Below are positions 22,697 through 31,505 of a DNA stretch of 64,000 bases, one piece after another; within the stretch, counting starts at the first letter, position 1; each line of letters starts with the position of its first letter. A program made the translations under genes and the position numbers. The notes beneath the pieces were generated by a model, which was not told where the DNA came from, ran no database searches, and saw only the letters and a list, made by a program, of their open reading frames with translations. The stretch spans positions 62,001 through 126,000 of the forward strand of contig NZ_QEQQ01000012.1 of NCBI RefSeq assembly GCF_003097235.1. The letters run 5' to 3'. Source of the DNA: Pseudomonas sp. CC120222-01a (GTDB lineage Bacteria; Pseudomonadota; Gammaproteobacteria; Pseudomonadales; Pseudomonadaceae).

Positions 22697-24025
22697 ATGA
22701 CAAGTCCGAATCATTCGATTGAAGAAGTACCGATCAACAACTTCCACCAGTTGCTGACCTTGCGTTCCGGTGGCGGTTCGTTCGTCGATGGCTACGTGCT
22801 GAGCATCATCGGCGTGGCCATGGTGCAGATGTCCGCCGGCCTCAACCTGACCAGTTTCTGGCAGGGCATGATCGCCGCCTCGGCATTGATCGGCATCTTC
22901 TTCGGTGGCTTCTTTGGCGGCTGGCTGACCGACCGCCTGGGCCGCAAACGGGTGTTCTTCGTCGGCCCGGTCCTGTTCATGCTGGCTTCGGTCGCGCAGT
23001 TCTGGGTGGAGTCGGCGCTGGCCTTGTTCCTGTTGCGCTTCGTCATCGGCATCGCGGTGGGCATCGAATACCCGGTGGCGACTTCGCTGTTGGTGGAGTT
23101 CCTGCCCAAGAAGAACCGCGGCCCACGCCTGGCCACCCTGACCGTGCTGTGGTTCGCCGGCGCCGCCACGGCCTACATGGCCGGTGAAGCGATCCTGCGC
23201 CACGGTGGCGACGATGCCTGGAGGCTGGTGCTGGCCAGTGCCGCAGTGATTGGCGCACTGCTGTTCGCCATCCGCCTGGGCACCCCGGAATCGCCACGCT
23301 GGCTGATCAGCAAGGGCCGTTCGGCCGAGGCCGAGCAGGTGATCAAGCAAGTCTACGGCAACGGTTTCAGCCTGAAGAACCTGCCCGAGGAACCCAAGAC
23401 CCGCAAGCTGTCGTTCCTCAGCCTGCTGCACTCCGGCTACGGCAAACGCATGCTGTTCGTCACCATGTTCTGGACCTGCTCGGTGATCCCGGTGTTCGCC
23501 GTCTACGCTTTCGCTCCGAAAGTACTCGGTGCGTTGAACCTGAAAGGGGACTGGGCGGCGATCGGCTCGGTGGCCATCACCTGCCTGTTCGTGGTCGGCT
23601 GCATCATCGGCACTCGCCTGCTGAACACCCTCGGCCGGCGCACCACGCTGCTGCACAGCTTCTTCTGGTCGGGGCTGGCACTGCTCGGCCTGGGGGCCTT
23701 CAGCAACGGCAACGAGATGCTCATCCTCGTGCTGTTCGGCGCCTACGCCTTGTTCATCGGCGGTGCCCAGGTGCTGCAGCTGGTCTACCCGAACGAACTG
23801 TTCCCCACCGAAATTCGCGCTGGCGCCGTGGGCGTAGGCACCTCGATGTCGCGGATCGGCGCCGCCGTCGGCACCTGGCTGGTGCCTATCGCCCTGGACA
23901 GCTATGGCATCGGCGCAACCATGTATGCCGCTGCCGCGGTGACGTTCGTCGGCCTGGCCTTCTCGGTTGCCCTGGCCCCGGAAACCCGTTCGCTGAACCT
24001 GCAACAGGCCGCTTCGCTGGGCTGA
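22697..24025 (+). CDS. MFS transporter of the catabolic cluster
   Basis: A 442-residue major facilitator with 12 predicted helices, of the metabolite:H+ symporter/sugar-porter type. Motifs are GGWLTDRLGRKRVF between helices 2 and 3, RFVIGIAVGIEYPVATSLLVEFLPKKNRG, PESPRWLISKGR in the central loop, and NELFPTEIRAGAVGVGTSMSR in the second half. AGGAA precedes the ATG. It lies in the cluster after the FAD oxidoreductase, with a 182-bp gap that carries one TAGACA half-site, so it may have its own promoter. It probably imports the compound the cluster degrades. Confidence 0.88.
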   Translation: MTSPNHSIEEVPINNFHQLLTLRSGGGSFVDGYVLSIIGVAMVQMSAGLNLTSFWQGMIAASALIGIFFGGFFGGWLTDRLGRKRVFFVGPVLFMLASVAQFWVESALALFLLRFVIGIAVGIEYPVATSLLVEFLPKKNRGPRLATLTVLWFAGAATAYMAGEAILRHGGDDAWRLVLASAAVIGALLFAIRLGTPESPRWLISKGRSAEAEQVIKQVYGNGFSLKNLPEEPKTRKLSFLSLLHSGYGKRMLFVTMFWTCSVIPVFAVYAFAPKVLGALNLKGDWAAIGSVAITCLFVVGCIIGTRLLNTLGRRTTLLHSFFWSGLALLGLGAFSNGNEMLILVLFGAYALFIGGAQVLQLVYPNELFPTEIRAGAVGVGTSMSRIGAAVGTWLVPIALDSYGIGATMYAAAAVTFVGLAFSVALAPETRSLNLQQAASLG

Positions 24026-24100
24026 ATTGACTGACAACCCGCCACGGCGTCGATCCGTCGTGGCCTTTACAACACTGATCAACGCACTGGAGAACCTACC

Positions 24101-24994
24101 GTGAAATTCGAAGGCATCTACACCCCGGCAATCACTCCGCTGGCTGCGGACGGCTCGATCGACAAGGCGGCGTTCGCCGAAGTGCTCGAATACCTGGTCG
24201 AGTCGAAGATCCATGGCGTCATCATCGGCGGCTCCACCGGCGAGTACTACGCCCACACCACCCAGGAGCGCATCGAGCTGGCCGCCCAGGCCAAGGACGT
24301 GCTCAACGGCCGCCTGCCACTGATCGTCGGCACCGGTGGCATCCGCACCGAAGACGCCGTGGCCTTCGCCCAGCACGCCAAGGAAATCAAGGCTGACGCG
24401 CTGCTGGTCGGCACCCCGCCGTACGCGCTGCCGACCCAGCAGGAAATCGCCCTGCACGTCAAAGCGGTCGACGCCGCCGCCGGCCTGCCGATCATGCTCT
24501 ACAACTACCCAGGCCGCATGAGCGTGAGCATGGGTGAGGAGTTCTTCGACGCCGTGGCCGACGTGAAGAACATCGTCGCCATCAAGGAAAGCTCCGGTGA
24601 CATGGCCCAGCTGCACCGCCTGGCCATCAAGCGCCCGAACATCCAGCTGTCGTGCGGCTGGGACGACCAGGCCCTGGAATTCTTCGCCTGGGGCGCCAAG
24701 AGCTGGGTCTGCGCCGGCTCCAACTTCATCCCGCGCGAGCACGTGGCCCTGTACGAGGCCTGCGTGATCGAGAAGGACTTCGACAAGGGCCGCAAGATCA
24801 TGGCCGCCATGATGCCGCTGATGGACTTCCTCGAAGGTGGCAAGTTCGTCCAGGCGATCAAGAACGGCGTTGCCCTGAACGGCCTGAAGACTGGCGGCGT
24901 GCGCAAGCCACTGTACGACCTGGATGACGCCGAGAAGGCCGAACTCAAGCGCGTGGTCAGCGAACTGAAGGCCACCATCGCCCAGATCAAATAA
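24101..24994 (+). CDS. DapA-family (dihydrodipicolinate synthase/aldolase/deaminase) enzyme
   Basis: A 297-residue class I aldolase-fold enzyme. The Schiff-base lysine is K162 (VAIKESSGD), with the catalytic Tyr in MLYNYPGR (134-139) and the carboxylate-binding GGSTGEYY (43-50). The GTG start at 24101 follows GGAGAA. The family includes dihydrodipicolinate synthase, N-acetylneuraminate and 2-keto-3-deoxysugar aldolases, KDG dehydratase and pyrroline-4-hydroxy-2-carboxylate deaminase. Coupling to an FAD oxidoreductase and an aldehyde dehydrogenase matches the hydroxyproline pathway layout, in which the deaminase yields 2-oxoglutarate semialdehyde. That assignment is inference, because the usual epimerase is absent. 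A lysine-biosynthesis role is unlikely in this context. Confidence 0.82.
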   Translation: MKFEGIYTPAITPLAADGSIDKAAFAEVLEYLVESKIHGVIIGGSTGEYYAHTTQERIELAAQAKDVLNGRLPLIVGTGGIRTEDAVAFAQHAKEIKADALLVGTPPYALPTQQEIALHVKAVDAAAGLPIMLYNYPGRMSVSMGEEFFDAVADVKNIVAIKESSGDMAQLHRLAIKRPNIQLSCGWDDQALEFFAWGAKSWVCAGSNFIPREHVALYEACVIEKDFDKGRKIMAAMMPLMDFLEGGKFVQAIKNGVALNGLKTGGVRKPLYDLDDAEKAELKRVVSELKATIAQIK

Positions 24995-25007
24995 GGAGGC
25001 TGGAAAA

Positions 25008-26498
25008 ATGGCTGAATTGCTGAGCAAGGAACAATACGCGGCCATCGCCGCCGACCTGCAGCTGCGCACCAAGGCGTTCATCGACGGTGAATTCCGCGAT
25101 GCCATCTCCGGTCGCACCTTCGTCACCACCAACCCGGCCACCGGCAAGCAGCTGGCTGAGGTCGCCGCCTGCGACGTCAACGACGTCAACGTTGCGGTGG
25201 CGGCGGCCAAGCGCGTGTTCGAAGAGGGCACCTGGTCGAAGATGCAGCCGAACGACCGCAAGCACGTGCTGCAGAAGTTCGCCCAGCTGCTGGAAGACAA
25301 CGCCCACGAGCTGGCGGTGCTGGAAGCGCTGGACAGCGGCAAGCCGGTCAGCGAGTGCCAGACCGTCGACGTGCCGGAAACCATCCACACCATCCGCTGG
25401 CACGCCGAGCTGATCGACAAGATCTACGACGCCACCGCCCCGACCGGCAATGCCGCCGTGACCATGGTAGTGCGTGAAGCCATTGGCGTGGTTGGCCTGG
25501 TACTGCCGTGGAACTTCCCGCTGCTGATGCTGGCCTGGAAGATCGCCCCGTCGCTGGCCGCCGGTTGCTCGATCGTGGTCAAACCGGCCAAGGAAACCAC
25601 CCTCAGCGCCCTGCGCGTGGCCGAACTGGCCCATGAGGCGGGCATTCCTGCAGGCGTGTTCAACCTGGTACCTGGCGGTGGCCGTGAAGTCGGCGAAGCC
25701 ATTGGCCGCCACATGGACATCCCGATGGTCAGCTTCACAGGTTCCACCGATACCGGTCGCCTGTTCCTGAAATACGCTGCCGAGTCCAACCTCAAACGCA
25801 TCGTCCTGGAGCTGGGTGGCAAGAACCCGGCCGTGGTCATGAACGACTGCGAAGACCTCGACGAAGTGGCCCAGTTCGTCACCGCCGGTGCGTTCTGGAA
25901 CATGGGTGAGAACTGCTCGGCGTCCTCGCGCCTGATCGTCCACAAGGACGTCAAGGACGAGCTGCTGGGCCTGATCGCCAAGCACTTGAAGGACTGGAAG
26001 CTGGGCGACCCGCTCGACCCGGACAACCGCCTGGGCGCCATGGTCAGCAAGTCGCACTTCGAAAAGGTGAAGTCGTACCTGGAATACGCTGCCGAGCAGA
26101 AACTCAGCATCGTTCAGGGTGGCGAGACCGAGGAAGGCGTGTTCGTGCAGCCGACCATCGTCGACAACGTTGGCCGCGACAACAAGCTGTTCGTCGAGGA
26201 AATCTTTGGCCCGGTGCTGAGCGTGACCAGCTTCGAGACCATTGACGAGGCGATCGAGCTGGCCAACGACACCGTCTACGGTCTGGCTGCCTCGGCCTAC
26301 ACCGGCAGCCTGCGCAACGCGCTGCGCCTGTCGCGTGAAATCCGCGCGGGCGTGGTGACGGTCAACTGCTTCGGCGAGGGTGATGTGACCACGCCGTTCG
26401 GTGGCTACAAGGAGTCTGGCTTTGGTGGGCGCGACAAGTCCATCTGGGCCCACGATCAGTATACGGAGCTGAAGACCATCTGGATCAACGCTTCGTGA
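25008..26498 (+). CDS. NAD(P)-dependent aldehyde dehydrogenase
   Basis: A 496-residue aldehyde dehydrogenase similar to PuuC/AldH-type enzymes. The nucleophile is C303 (MGENCSASS), the general base E268 (LELGGKNP), the oxyanion Asn N169 (PWNF), and the cofactor turn is FTGSTDTG at 243-250. A near-perfect AAGGAGG lies before the ATG, 13 bp after the DapA-family stop, so the two are closely coupled. It probably oxidises the aldehyde made by the preceding enzyme to an acid that enters central metabolism. A strong terminator follows at 26541. Confidence 0.92.
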   Translation: MAELLSKEQYAAIAADLQLRTKAFIDGEFRDAISGRTFVTTNPATGKQLAEVAACDVNDVNVAVAAAKRVFEEGTWSKMQPNDRKHVLQKFAQLLEDNAHELAVLEALDSGKPVSECQTVDVPETIHTIRWHAELIDKIYDATAPTGNAAVTMVVREAIGVVGLVLPWNFPLLMLAWKIAPSLAAGCSIVVKPAKETTLSALRVAELAHEAGIPAGVFNLVPGGGREVGEAIGRHMDIPMVSFTGSTDTGRLFLKYAAESNLKRIVLELGGKNPAVVMNDCEDLDEVAQFVTAGAFWNMGENCSASSRLIVHKDVKDELLGLIAKHLKDWKLGDPLDPDNRLGAMVSKSHFEKVKSYLEYAAEQKLSIVQGGETEEGVFVQPTIVDNVGRDNKLFVEEIFGPVLSVTSFETIDEAIELANDTVYGLAASAYTGSLRNALRLSREIRAGVVTVNCFGEGDVTTPFGGYKESGFGGRDKSIWAHDQYTELKTIWINAS

Positions 26499-26540
26499 TC
26501 TGAGCAAGACCGGTGCTGTTCTGACGGAGCTCAGCACCTG

Positions 26541-26577
26541 GCCGCCCTTGCAGTTTTACTGCATGGGCGGCTTTTTT
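26541..26577 (+). terminator. Rho-independent terminator after the aldehyde dehydrogenase
   Basis: GCCGCCC-T-TGCAG, loop TTTTA, CTGCA-T-GGGCGGC, then TTTTTT: a 12-bp stem with one T-T mismatch ending the 20.4-26.5 kb cluster. Confidence 0.92.
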
Positions 26578-26586
26578 ATTTGTCTT

Positions 26587-27057
26587 TTATTTGAACTTGG
26601 GCCCAGAGCGGGTATTCAGCCCCTTGGCCATGCGGTCATACAGCACCACATTCACCGTCGCCGCCAGGTTCATGCAGCCTTCGGTGGGGATGTAGATAGT
26701 CTCTTCACACCAGCCCCGCACTTCCTCGCTCAACGAGCCATCCTCAGGCCCGAAGATATAGATCGCCCGGTCCGGGTGGGTGTATTCAGGCAGCGGCCGT
26801 GCGCCGTCAACCAGCTCCACCGCTACTGGCGTGCAACCCAGGGGAATGATGCGTTGCAGGTCGTCGATGCCGATCAGCGGAATGTCGTAGTGCACCCGCT
26901 TGGTGTCGGTGACGAAGTCACGCGCGCGTTCATAGCGCTTGCCGGTGTAGAACACCGAGTTGACGCCGTAGCAACCCGCTGCGCGCATCACCGAACCGAC
27001 GTTCTCCGCAGACTTGGGGTTGAACAGGCCGATGCAGCTGTACCGTTTGTTTGCCAC
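26587..27057 (-). CDS. SPOUT-family RNA methyltransferase (TrmH/SpoU type)
   Basis: A 156-residue SpoU/TrmH-type 2'-O-methyltransferase. All three family motifs are present: NPKSAENVGSVMRAAGCYG (motif 1), IYIFGPEDGSLSEE (motif 2) and IPTEGCMNLAATVNVVLYDR (motif 3), which form the trefoil-knot SAM site. It has no N-terminal RNA-binding extension, as in TrmL-like minimal enzymes. The RNA target is unknown. It converges on the catabolic cluster and is followed upstream, in the same direction, by yajD. Confidence 0.9.
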   Translation of the reverse strand: MANKRYSCIGLFNPKSAENVGSVMRAAGCYGVNSVFYTGKRYERARDFVTDTKRVHYDIPLIGIDDLQRIIPLGCTPVAVELVDGARPLPEYTHPDRAIYIFGPEDGSLSEEVRGWCEETIYIPTEGCMNLAATVNVVLYDRMAKGLNTRSGPKFK

Positions 27058-27131
27058 GTGCCGGGGCCTTTCGCGAAAAAAAGAGCGCGATTATACGGGC
27101 TTGCCGGCGACGAGGGGGATAGTGCTGACGG

Positions 27132-27503
27132 TCAGTCCTTTTTCAGCATGCCCGCCAGCCCGGCGAACGGGTTGTGGGTAGCCTTGGCGATGCTCGGGGT
27201 GCTGGTGGAGCCTTCGCTGAAGTACTGCTGGTCGGTGTAGCGCGAGTGCTCGTTGTCGTGGCAGTACAGGCACAGCAGCTCCCAGTTGGAGCCGTCCTGC
27301 GGGTTGTTGTCGTGGTTGTGATCACGGTGGTGCACGGTCAGCTCGCTCAGGCGCTTGCCGGCGAACTCGCGGGCACAGCGGCCGCACACGTGCGGGTACA
27401 TTTTCAGGGCCTTGTCGCGGTAGCCCATCTCCTTGTCGCGCTTGGCGTCGGCGAGGATGCGATCGAGGCGGGCGGTGGCGGCGGAGGTGGAAGCCGAACT
27501 CAT
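27132..27503 (-). CDS. yajD: YajD-family HNH nuclease
   Basis: A 123-residue HNH endonuclease-fold protein of the YajD type. The zinc cysteines CGRC (about 40-43) and CLYC (about 78-81) frame the catalytic ELTVHHRDHNHDN segment and the final HDNEHSRY. YajD is widespread in gammaproteobacteria with no established substrate. It lies 75 bp upstream of the RNA methyltransferase on the same strand. Confidence 0.9.
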   Translation of the reverse strand: MSSASTSAATARLDRILADAKRDKEMGYRDKALKMYPHVCGRCAREFAGKRLSELTVHHRDHNHDNNPQDGSNWELLCLYCHDNEHSRYTDQQYFSEGSTSTPSIAKATHNPFAGLAGMLKKD

Positions 27504-27635
27504 GGTGTTTCCTTTGTTCTGATCAGGCAGATGACGGTTATGCCATTGAGTCTAGCGCGCTTGCAGGGCAGGCGGACAGGCGAAAACTCGAATATCGGCG
27601 TAGCCTGTAGAGAGGTTCCCGACAGGAGGTTGCTG

Positions 27636-27914
27636 ATGTTCCACGCGATCCTCGCTGCGCTGCTTGTCGCCGCCATGCCCCTGGCTGAAGCGGCAGGCAC
27701 GCCACCACGGCTGAACACCCCGGTACCCGGTGCGCCGGGCACGCCGACGCCCACGCCTTACCCGCAGATCACCCCGAGCACGCCGCCCAAGGCCTACGAC
27801 AGCACTCCGGGCGCGCCGCTGCTGCCGCCGATGCCGGTACCGGGGCCGCCCAAGGACCAGGACTTGCCCGGCCTGCACCAGGAACCGGTAAAACCGCCTG
27901 CGCAGGATGATTGA
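27636..27914 (+). CDS. Small proline-rich exported protein
   Basis: A 92-residue protein with a clear signal peptide (MFHAILAALLVAAMPLAEA, cleavage after AEA). The mature part is about one third proline in PxTP, PGAP and PPMPVPGPP repeats. AGGAGG at 27624-27629 precedes the ATG. It is probably periplasmic or wall-spanning and unstructured. I do not recognise a named family. It is short but well supported by the ribosome site and signal sequence. Confidence 0.75.
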   Translation: MFHAILAALLVAAMPLAEAAGTPPRLNTPVPGAPGTPTPTPYPQITPSTPPKAYDSTPGAPLLPPMPVPGPPKDQDLPGLHQEPVKPPAQDD

Positions 27915-27960
27915 CTGAAAGTAATGGATTGGCTGCACGATCCTGGGGCTGCTTTGCAGC

Positions 27961-28050
27961 CCTTTCGCGACGCAAGGCCGCTCCCACAGTTTCAGCGCAG
28001 TATTCAGGGCATGTGCAGTACCTGTGGGAGCGGCCTTGCGTCGCGAAAGG
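27961..28050. repeat. REP-type pair with perfect 29-bp arms, GACGCAAGG core
   Basis: The left arm 27961-27989 and right arm 28022-28050 are exact complements. Flanks CCTTTCGCG and CGCTCCCACAG match the REP layout, but the core reads CGACGCAAGGCCG. Between convergent genes. Confidence 0.9.
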
Positions 28051-28073
28051 GGCGCAACGCGCCCCCGGCATTT

Positions 28074-30116
28074 TCAAGCAATACCCAACTCGCCGAAGAC
28101 AAACGCATATTCCAGCGCCACATCGCGCAGCCCCTGGTACCGCCCGCTCATCCCGCCATGCCCGGCACCCATCTCGGTCTTGAGCAGCAGCAGGTTGTCG
28201 TCGGTCTTGCGCGTGCGCAAACGGGCGACCCACTTGGCGGCTTCCCAGTACTGCACGCGGCTGTCGTTGTAGCCGGCCACCACCAGCATGGCCGGGTAGG
28301 CCTGGGCGCTGACATTCTCATAGGGCGCATAGGCCTTGATGCGCGCGTACACCTCGGGCTCCTCGGGGTTGCCCCATTCGTCGTACTCGGTGACGGTCAA
28401 CGGCAGCTCGGGGTCGAGCATGGTATTGAGCACGTCGACGAACGGTACCTCGGCAATGGCACAGCGGAACAGCTCAGGGCGCAGGTTGAGCACCGCGCCC
28501 ATCAGTAGGCCACCGGCGCTGCCGCCGCTGATGGCCAGGCGCTCTGGCGCGGTCACGCCCTCGGCGATCAGGTGTTCGGCGCAGGCGATGAAGTCGCTGA
28601 AGGTGTTGTGCTTGTGTTCCTGTTTACCGGCGCGGTACCAGGCTTCACCCAGCTCGCCGCCGCCGCGCACGTGGGCGATGGCAAAGGCCACGCCGCGTTG
28701 CAGCAGGCTCAGGCGGGCGTGGGAGAACCACGGGTCGAGGCTTTCGCCGTAGGCGCCGTAGCCATACAGGTAGAGCGGCACGGTCTTGCCCAGGTCTTGG
28801 CGGCGGCGCACCAGGCTGATCGGTACCTGGGTGCCGTCTGGCGCGGTGGCCCACAGGCGCTGGCTGACGTAGTCGTCGGCATCGAACTGGCCGAGCACCG
28901 GCGTCTGCTTGAGCACTTCCTGGGCGCCCGTGGCCAGCTCCAGCTGGCGCACCTGGGCCGGGCGGTTGAGCGCCTCATAGCGCAGGCGCACGCGGCGGCT
29001 GGCGAACTCCAGGCTGTCCTGCACGTACAGGCTGTAGGCCGCATCGGGCAATTCGACTCGGTAGGGGGCCAGGCCCTGCGGGCGCACTTCGATGATTGGC
29101 AGGCCGCCTTCACGCAGGCTCAGGGTCAGCGCGTCGGCATTCAGGCTCAGGCCTTCGAGCATGATGTCGTCGCGGTGCGGCACCAGCACCTGCCACTGGT
29201 CGCGGCTGGGCACCGGGGTGGCCGGGGCATGGCAGAGAGCGAAGTTGATGCCGTCCTGATTGGTGCGGATGAACCAGCGCCACTGGCCGTCGAGCTGGCC
29301 GTGGTCGGGGAAGTACTCGTGGCCCTCGACCCGTGGCGCCAGGCAGGTGAATGGCGCCTGTGGTGTTTCGGCGTCGAGTACCCAGGCCTCGCTAGTGGTC
29401 TTGCTGTTGAGCAGCAGCACCAGCTGGCGCTCGGAGCTGGTGCGGTAGCAGTGCAGGAAGAAGCGGCCGTCGGGCTCTTCGAACACTGTGGTCGCGTCGG
29501 TCTCGCCAAGGGTGTGACGGCGCAGGCGCCAGGGGCGGTGGGTGTCGTCCAGCTCGGCGAAGAACAGCGTCTGGCTGTCGTTTGCCCAGGTCATGCTGCC
29601 GTCGCAGTCGTCGAAGGGCAGGGCGGTCAGGTTGCCGCTGGTCAGGTCCTTGACGTACAGGCTGTAGATTTCGTCGCCGCTGGTATCGAGGCTGTAGGCC
29701 AGCAGGTGGTGGTCCGGGCTGACACTGAACGCGCCCAGCGAGAGGAAGCCGCCGTTGGCCAGGGCGTTGGGGTCGAGCAGCAGTTGCTCCTGGCTTTCAT
29801 CGACTGTGTTGGAATCGTCCGCCGGGCGTGGGCAGCGGTAGTGGCGCGGGTATTCGTCGCCCGCGGTGGTGCGTGTGTAGTAAAGGTACGGGCCCCAGGG
29901 CGAGGGCAGCGACAGGTCGGTTTCGAGGATGCGGCCCTTGATCTCTTCGAACAACTGCTCGCGCAGCGGTGCCTGGTCGGCCAGGCAGGCTTCCTGATAG
30001 GCGTTTTCCGCTTGCAGGTAATCGAGCACTTCCTGGGTGTCGCGCTGTTGCAGCCAGGCGTAGGGATCAGTGGCCTGGTCCTGGCGGGCAATGGGGGGCT
30101 GAGGCTTGGTTGGCAT
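28074..30116 (-). CDS. ptrB: Oligopeptidase B
   Basis: A cytoplasmic S9-family serine peptidase that cleaves short peptides after Arg/Lys. The 680-residue protein begins at ATG 30116 (MPTKPQPPIARQD). It has an N-terminal propeller domain (about 70-400) and a C-terminal alpha/beta hydrolase domain with nucleophile S533 (ISGGSAGGLLMG), D618 (GYNDSRVQYWE) and H653 (GAGHGGMSGR). Length matches family members. It is divergent from the membrane-protein gene at 30208 with 91 bp between. The longer frame to 30209 lacks a ribosome site and is not used. Confidence 0.93.
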   Translation of the reverse strand: MPTKPQPPIARQDQATDPYAWLQQRDTQEVLDYLQAENAYQEACLADQAPLREQLFEEIKGRILETDLSLPSPWGPYLYYTRTTAGDEYPRHYRCPRPADDSNTVDESQEQLLLDPNALANGGFLSLGAFSVSPDHHLLAYSLDTSGDEIYSLYVKDLTSGNLTALPFDDCDGSMTWANDSQTLFFAELDDTHRPWRLRRHTLGETDATTVFEEPDGRFFLHCYRTSSERQLVLLLNSKTTSEAWVLDAETPQAPFTCLAPRVEGHEYFPDHGQLDGQWRWFIRTNQDGINFALCHAPATPVPSRDQWQVLVPHRDDIMLEGLSLNADALTLSLREGGLPIIEVRPQGLAPYRVELPDAAYSLYVQDSLEFASRRVRLRYEALNRPAQVRQLELATGAQEVLKQTPVLGQFDADDYVSQRLWATAPDGTQVPISLVRRRQDLGKTVPLYLYGYGAYGESLDPWFSHARLSLLQRGVAFAIAHVRGGGELGEAWYRAGKQEHKHNTFSDFIACAEHLIAEGVTAPERLAISGGSAGGLLMGAVLNLRPELFRCAIAEVPFVDVLNTMLDPELPLTVTEYDEWGNPEEPEVYARIKAYAPYENVSAQAYPAMLVVAGYNDSRVQYWEAAKWVARLRTRKTDDNLLLLKTEMGAGHGGMSGRYQGLRDVALEYAFVFGELGIA

Positions 30117-30207
30117 CGGGGATCTCTTGACCGGGACAGGGAGACGCTGTCTGCGCCCTGAAAAGTGTTTATCATAGGCATCTCTTTGCCTGGCTTGCAC
30201 GAACACC

Positions 30208-30708
30208 ATGATCGAGAACGACTACACCTTCGCCTGGGGCCTCTACGCTGTCGCCGCCCTGGGCTGCCTGCTGGTGGGCTTCAAACTCACCGGCTGGATG
30301 TGGCGCTGGCTGCGTGAACCGCTGCGGGTGATCCTGGCGGTGCTGCTGCTGACCCCGACCATCGTCGACCCGGTCAAGGACAGCTTTGCCCCGGCGATTG
30401 CCATCACCGCCCTGGACCTTGCGTTCAAGGTCGGCAACAACGCCTGGCGGGCGATTTCCGATTTCGCCATGTACGGCATGATCGCCTTCGCCTTGTACAT
30501 CGTCTTCGTGCTGATCCGCTGGCCGCTGGAAAAGCGCGCCCGCGAGCGCCGCGCGCAGGCTGAAGCCGCCGCCCAGCGCCGTGCCGCCGAGGACACTGCA
30601 GTCACGGCTGGTGCGCCAATGGCCGCCGAGCGCCATGACCGTTACCGCGACGACCCGCCACCGGCCGCACCGAGCGGTGGCCGCGGCCGGGTCGAGCCAC
30701 GCCTGTAA
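30208..30708 (+). CDS. Inner-membrane protein of unknown function
   Basis: A 166-residue protein with three or four hydrophobic segments (about 9-27, 40-53, 60-72 and 90-107). A strongly basic, alanine-rich cytoplasmic tail follows (KRARERRAQAEAAAQRRAAED), and the end is proline/arginine-rich. I recognise no family. The glutamine amidotransferase gene starts 14 bp downstream, and a DUF2937-type gene follows, so the three probably form one operon. Confidence 0.75.
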   Translation: MIENDYTFAWGLYAVAALGCLLVGFKLTGWMWRWLREPLRVILAVLLLTPTIVDPVKDSFAPAIAITALDLAFKVGNNAWRAISDFAMYGMIAFALYIVFVLIRWPLEKRARERRAQAEAAAQRRAAEDTAVTAGAPMAAERHDRYRDDPPPAAPSGGRGRVEPRL

Positions 30709-30722
30709 GCGGAGACACCCCC

Positions 30723-31496
30723 ATGTGCGAACTGCTGGGCATGAGTGCCAACGTCCCCACCGACATCGTCTTCAGTTTCACCGGCCTGATGCAGCGCGGC
30801 GGGCGTACCGGCCCGCACCGCGACGGCTGGGGCATCGGCTTCTACGAAGGGCGCGGCCTGCGCCTGTTCCAGGACCCGGCCGCGAGCAGTGAATCGGAAG
30901 TCGCCAACCTGGTGCAGCGCTACCCGATCAAGAGCGAAGTGGTGATCGGCCATATCCGCCAGGCCAACGTCGGCCGGGTGTGCCTGTCCAACACCCACCC
31001 GTTCGTCCGCGAAATGTGGGGCCGCAACTGGTGCTTCGCGCACAACGGCCAGCTCGGCGAGTTCAAGGGCGAAGCGACCTTCTATCGCCCGGTGGGCGAT
31101 ACCGACAGCGAAGCAGCCTTCTGCGACCTGCTCAACCGCATCCGTGCGGCTTTCCCTGAACCGGTCGAAGTGGAACAGCTGCTGCCGGTGCTGGTCGAAG
31201 CCTGTGCCGAGTATCGCAGCAAGGGCGTGTTCAACTGCCTGCTCAGCGACGGCGACTGGCTGTTCTGCTTCTGCTCGACCAAGCTGGTACACATTACCCG
31301 GCGTGCGCCGTTTGGTGCCGCCCGCTTGAAGGATGTCGACCTGATCGTCGATTTTCATACCGAAACCACGCCCAACGACGTGGTCACGGTGATCGCCACC
31401 GAGGCCTTGACCGAGAACGAGACCTGGCGGCGCTACGAACCCGGCCAATGGGGCCTGTGGCGGCACGGCGAGTGCGTTGTGCAAGGCCAGAGCTAA
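30723..31496 (+). CDS. Class II glutamine amidotransferase (YafJ type)
   Basis: A 257-residue stand-alone class II (Ntn-type) glutaminase-fold protein. Met removal would expose the catalytic Cys2 (MCELLGMSANVPTDI). Glutamine-site motifs are RGGRTGPHRDGWGIGFYE, IGHIRQANVG and NTHPFVREMWGRNWCFAHNGQLG. GGAGA precedes the ATG. No synthase domain is fused, so the acceptor of the released ammonia, or whether it acts as a hydrolase on another gamma-glutamyl compound, is unknown. Its neighbours are membrane proteins of unknown role. Confidence 0.9.
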   Translation: MCELLGMSANVPTDIVFSFTGLMQRGGRTGPHRDGWGIGFYEGRGLRLFQDPAASSESEVANLVQRYPIKSEVVIGHIRQANVGRVCLSNTHPFVREMWGRNWCFAHNGQLGEFKGEATFYRPVGDTDSEAAFCDLLNRIRAAFPEPVEVEQLLPVLVEACAEYRSKGVFNCLLSDGDWLFCFCSTKLVHITRRAPFGAARLKDVDLIVDFHTETTPNDVVTVIATEALTENETWRRYEPGQWGLWRHGECVVQGQS

Positions 31497-31505
31497 GGAC
31501 GCTGC

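Noticed and set aside
22691..25420. A 909-codon open frame on the minus strand
   Set aside because: It runs antisense across the MFS and DapA-family genes and into the aldehyde dehydrogenase gene, has low-complexity Ala/Gly/His/Gln-rich composition and matches no family. It is a high-GC shadow.
18645..26498. gabP considered as part of the following catabolic cluster
   Set aside because: A strong terminator and a REP pair separate it from the GntR gene, which has its own promoter-like region.
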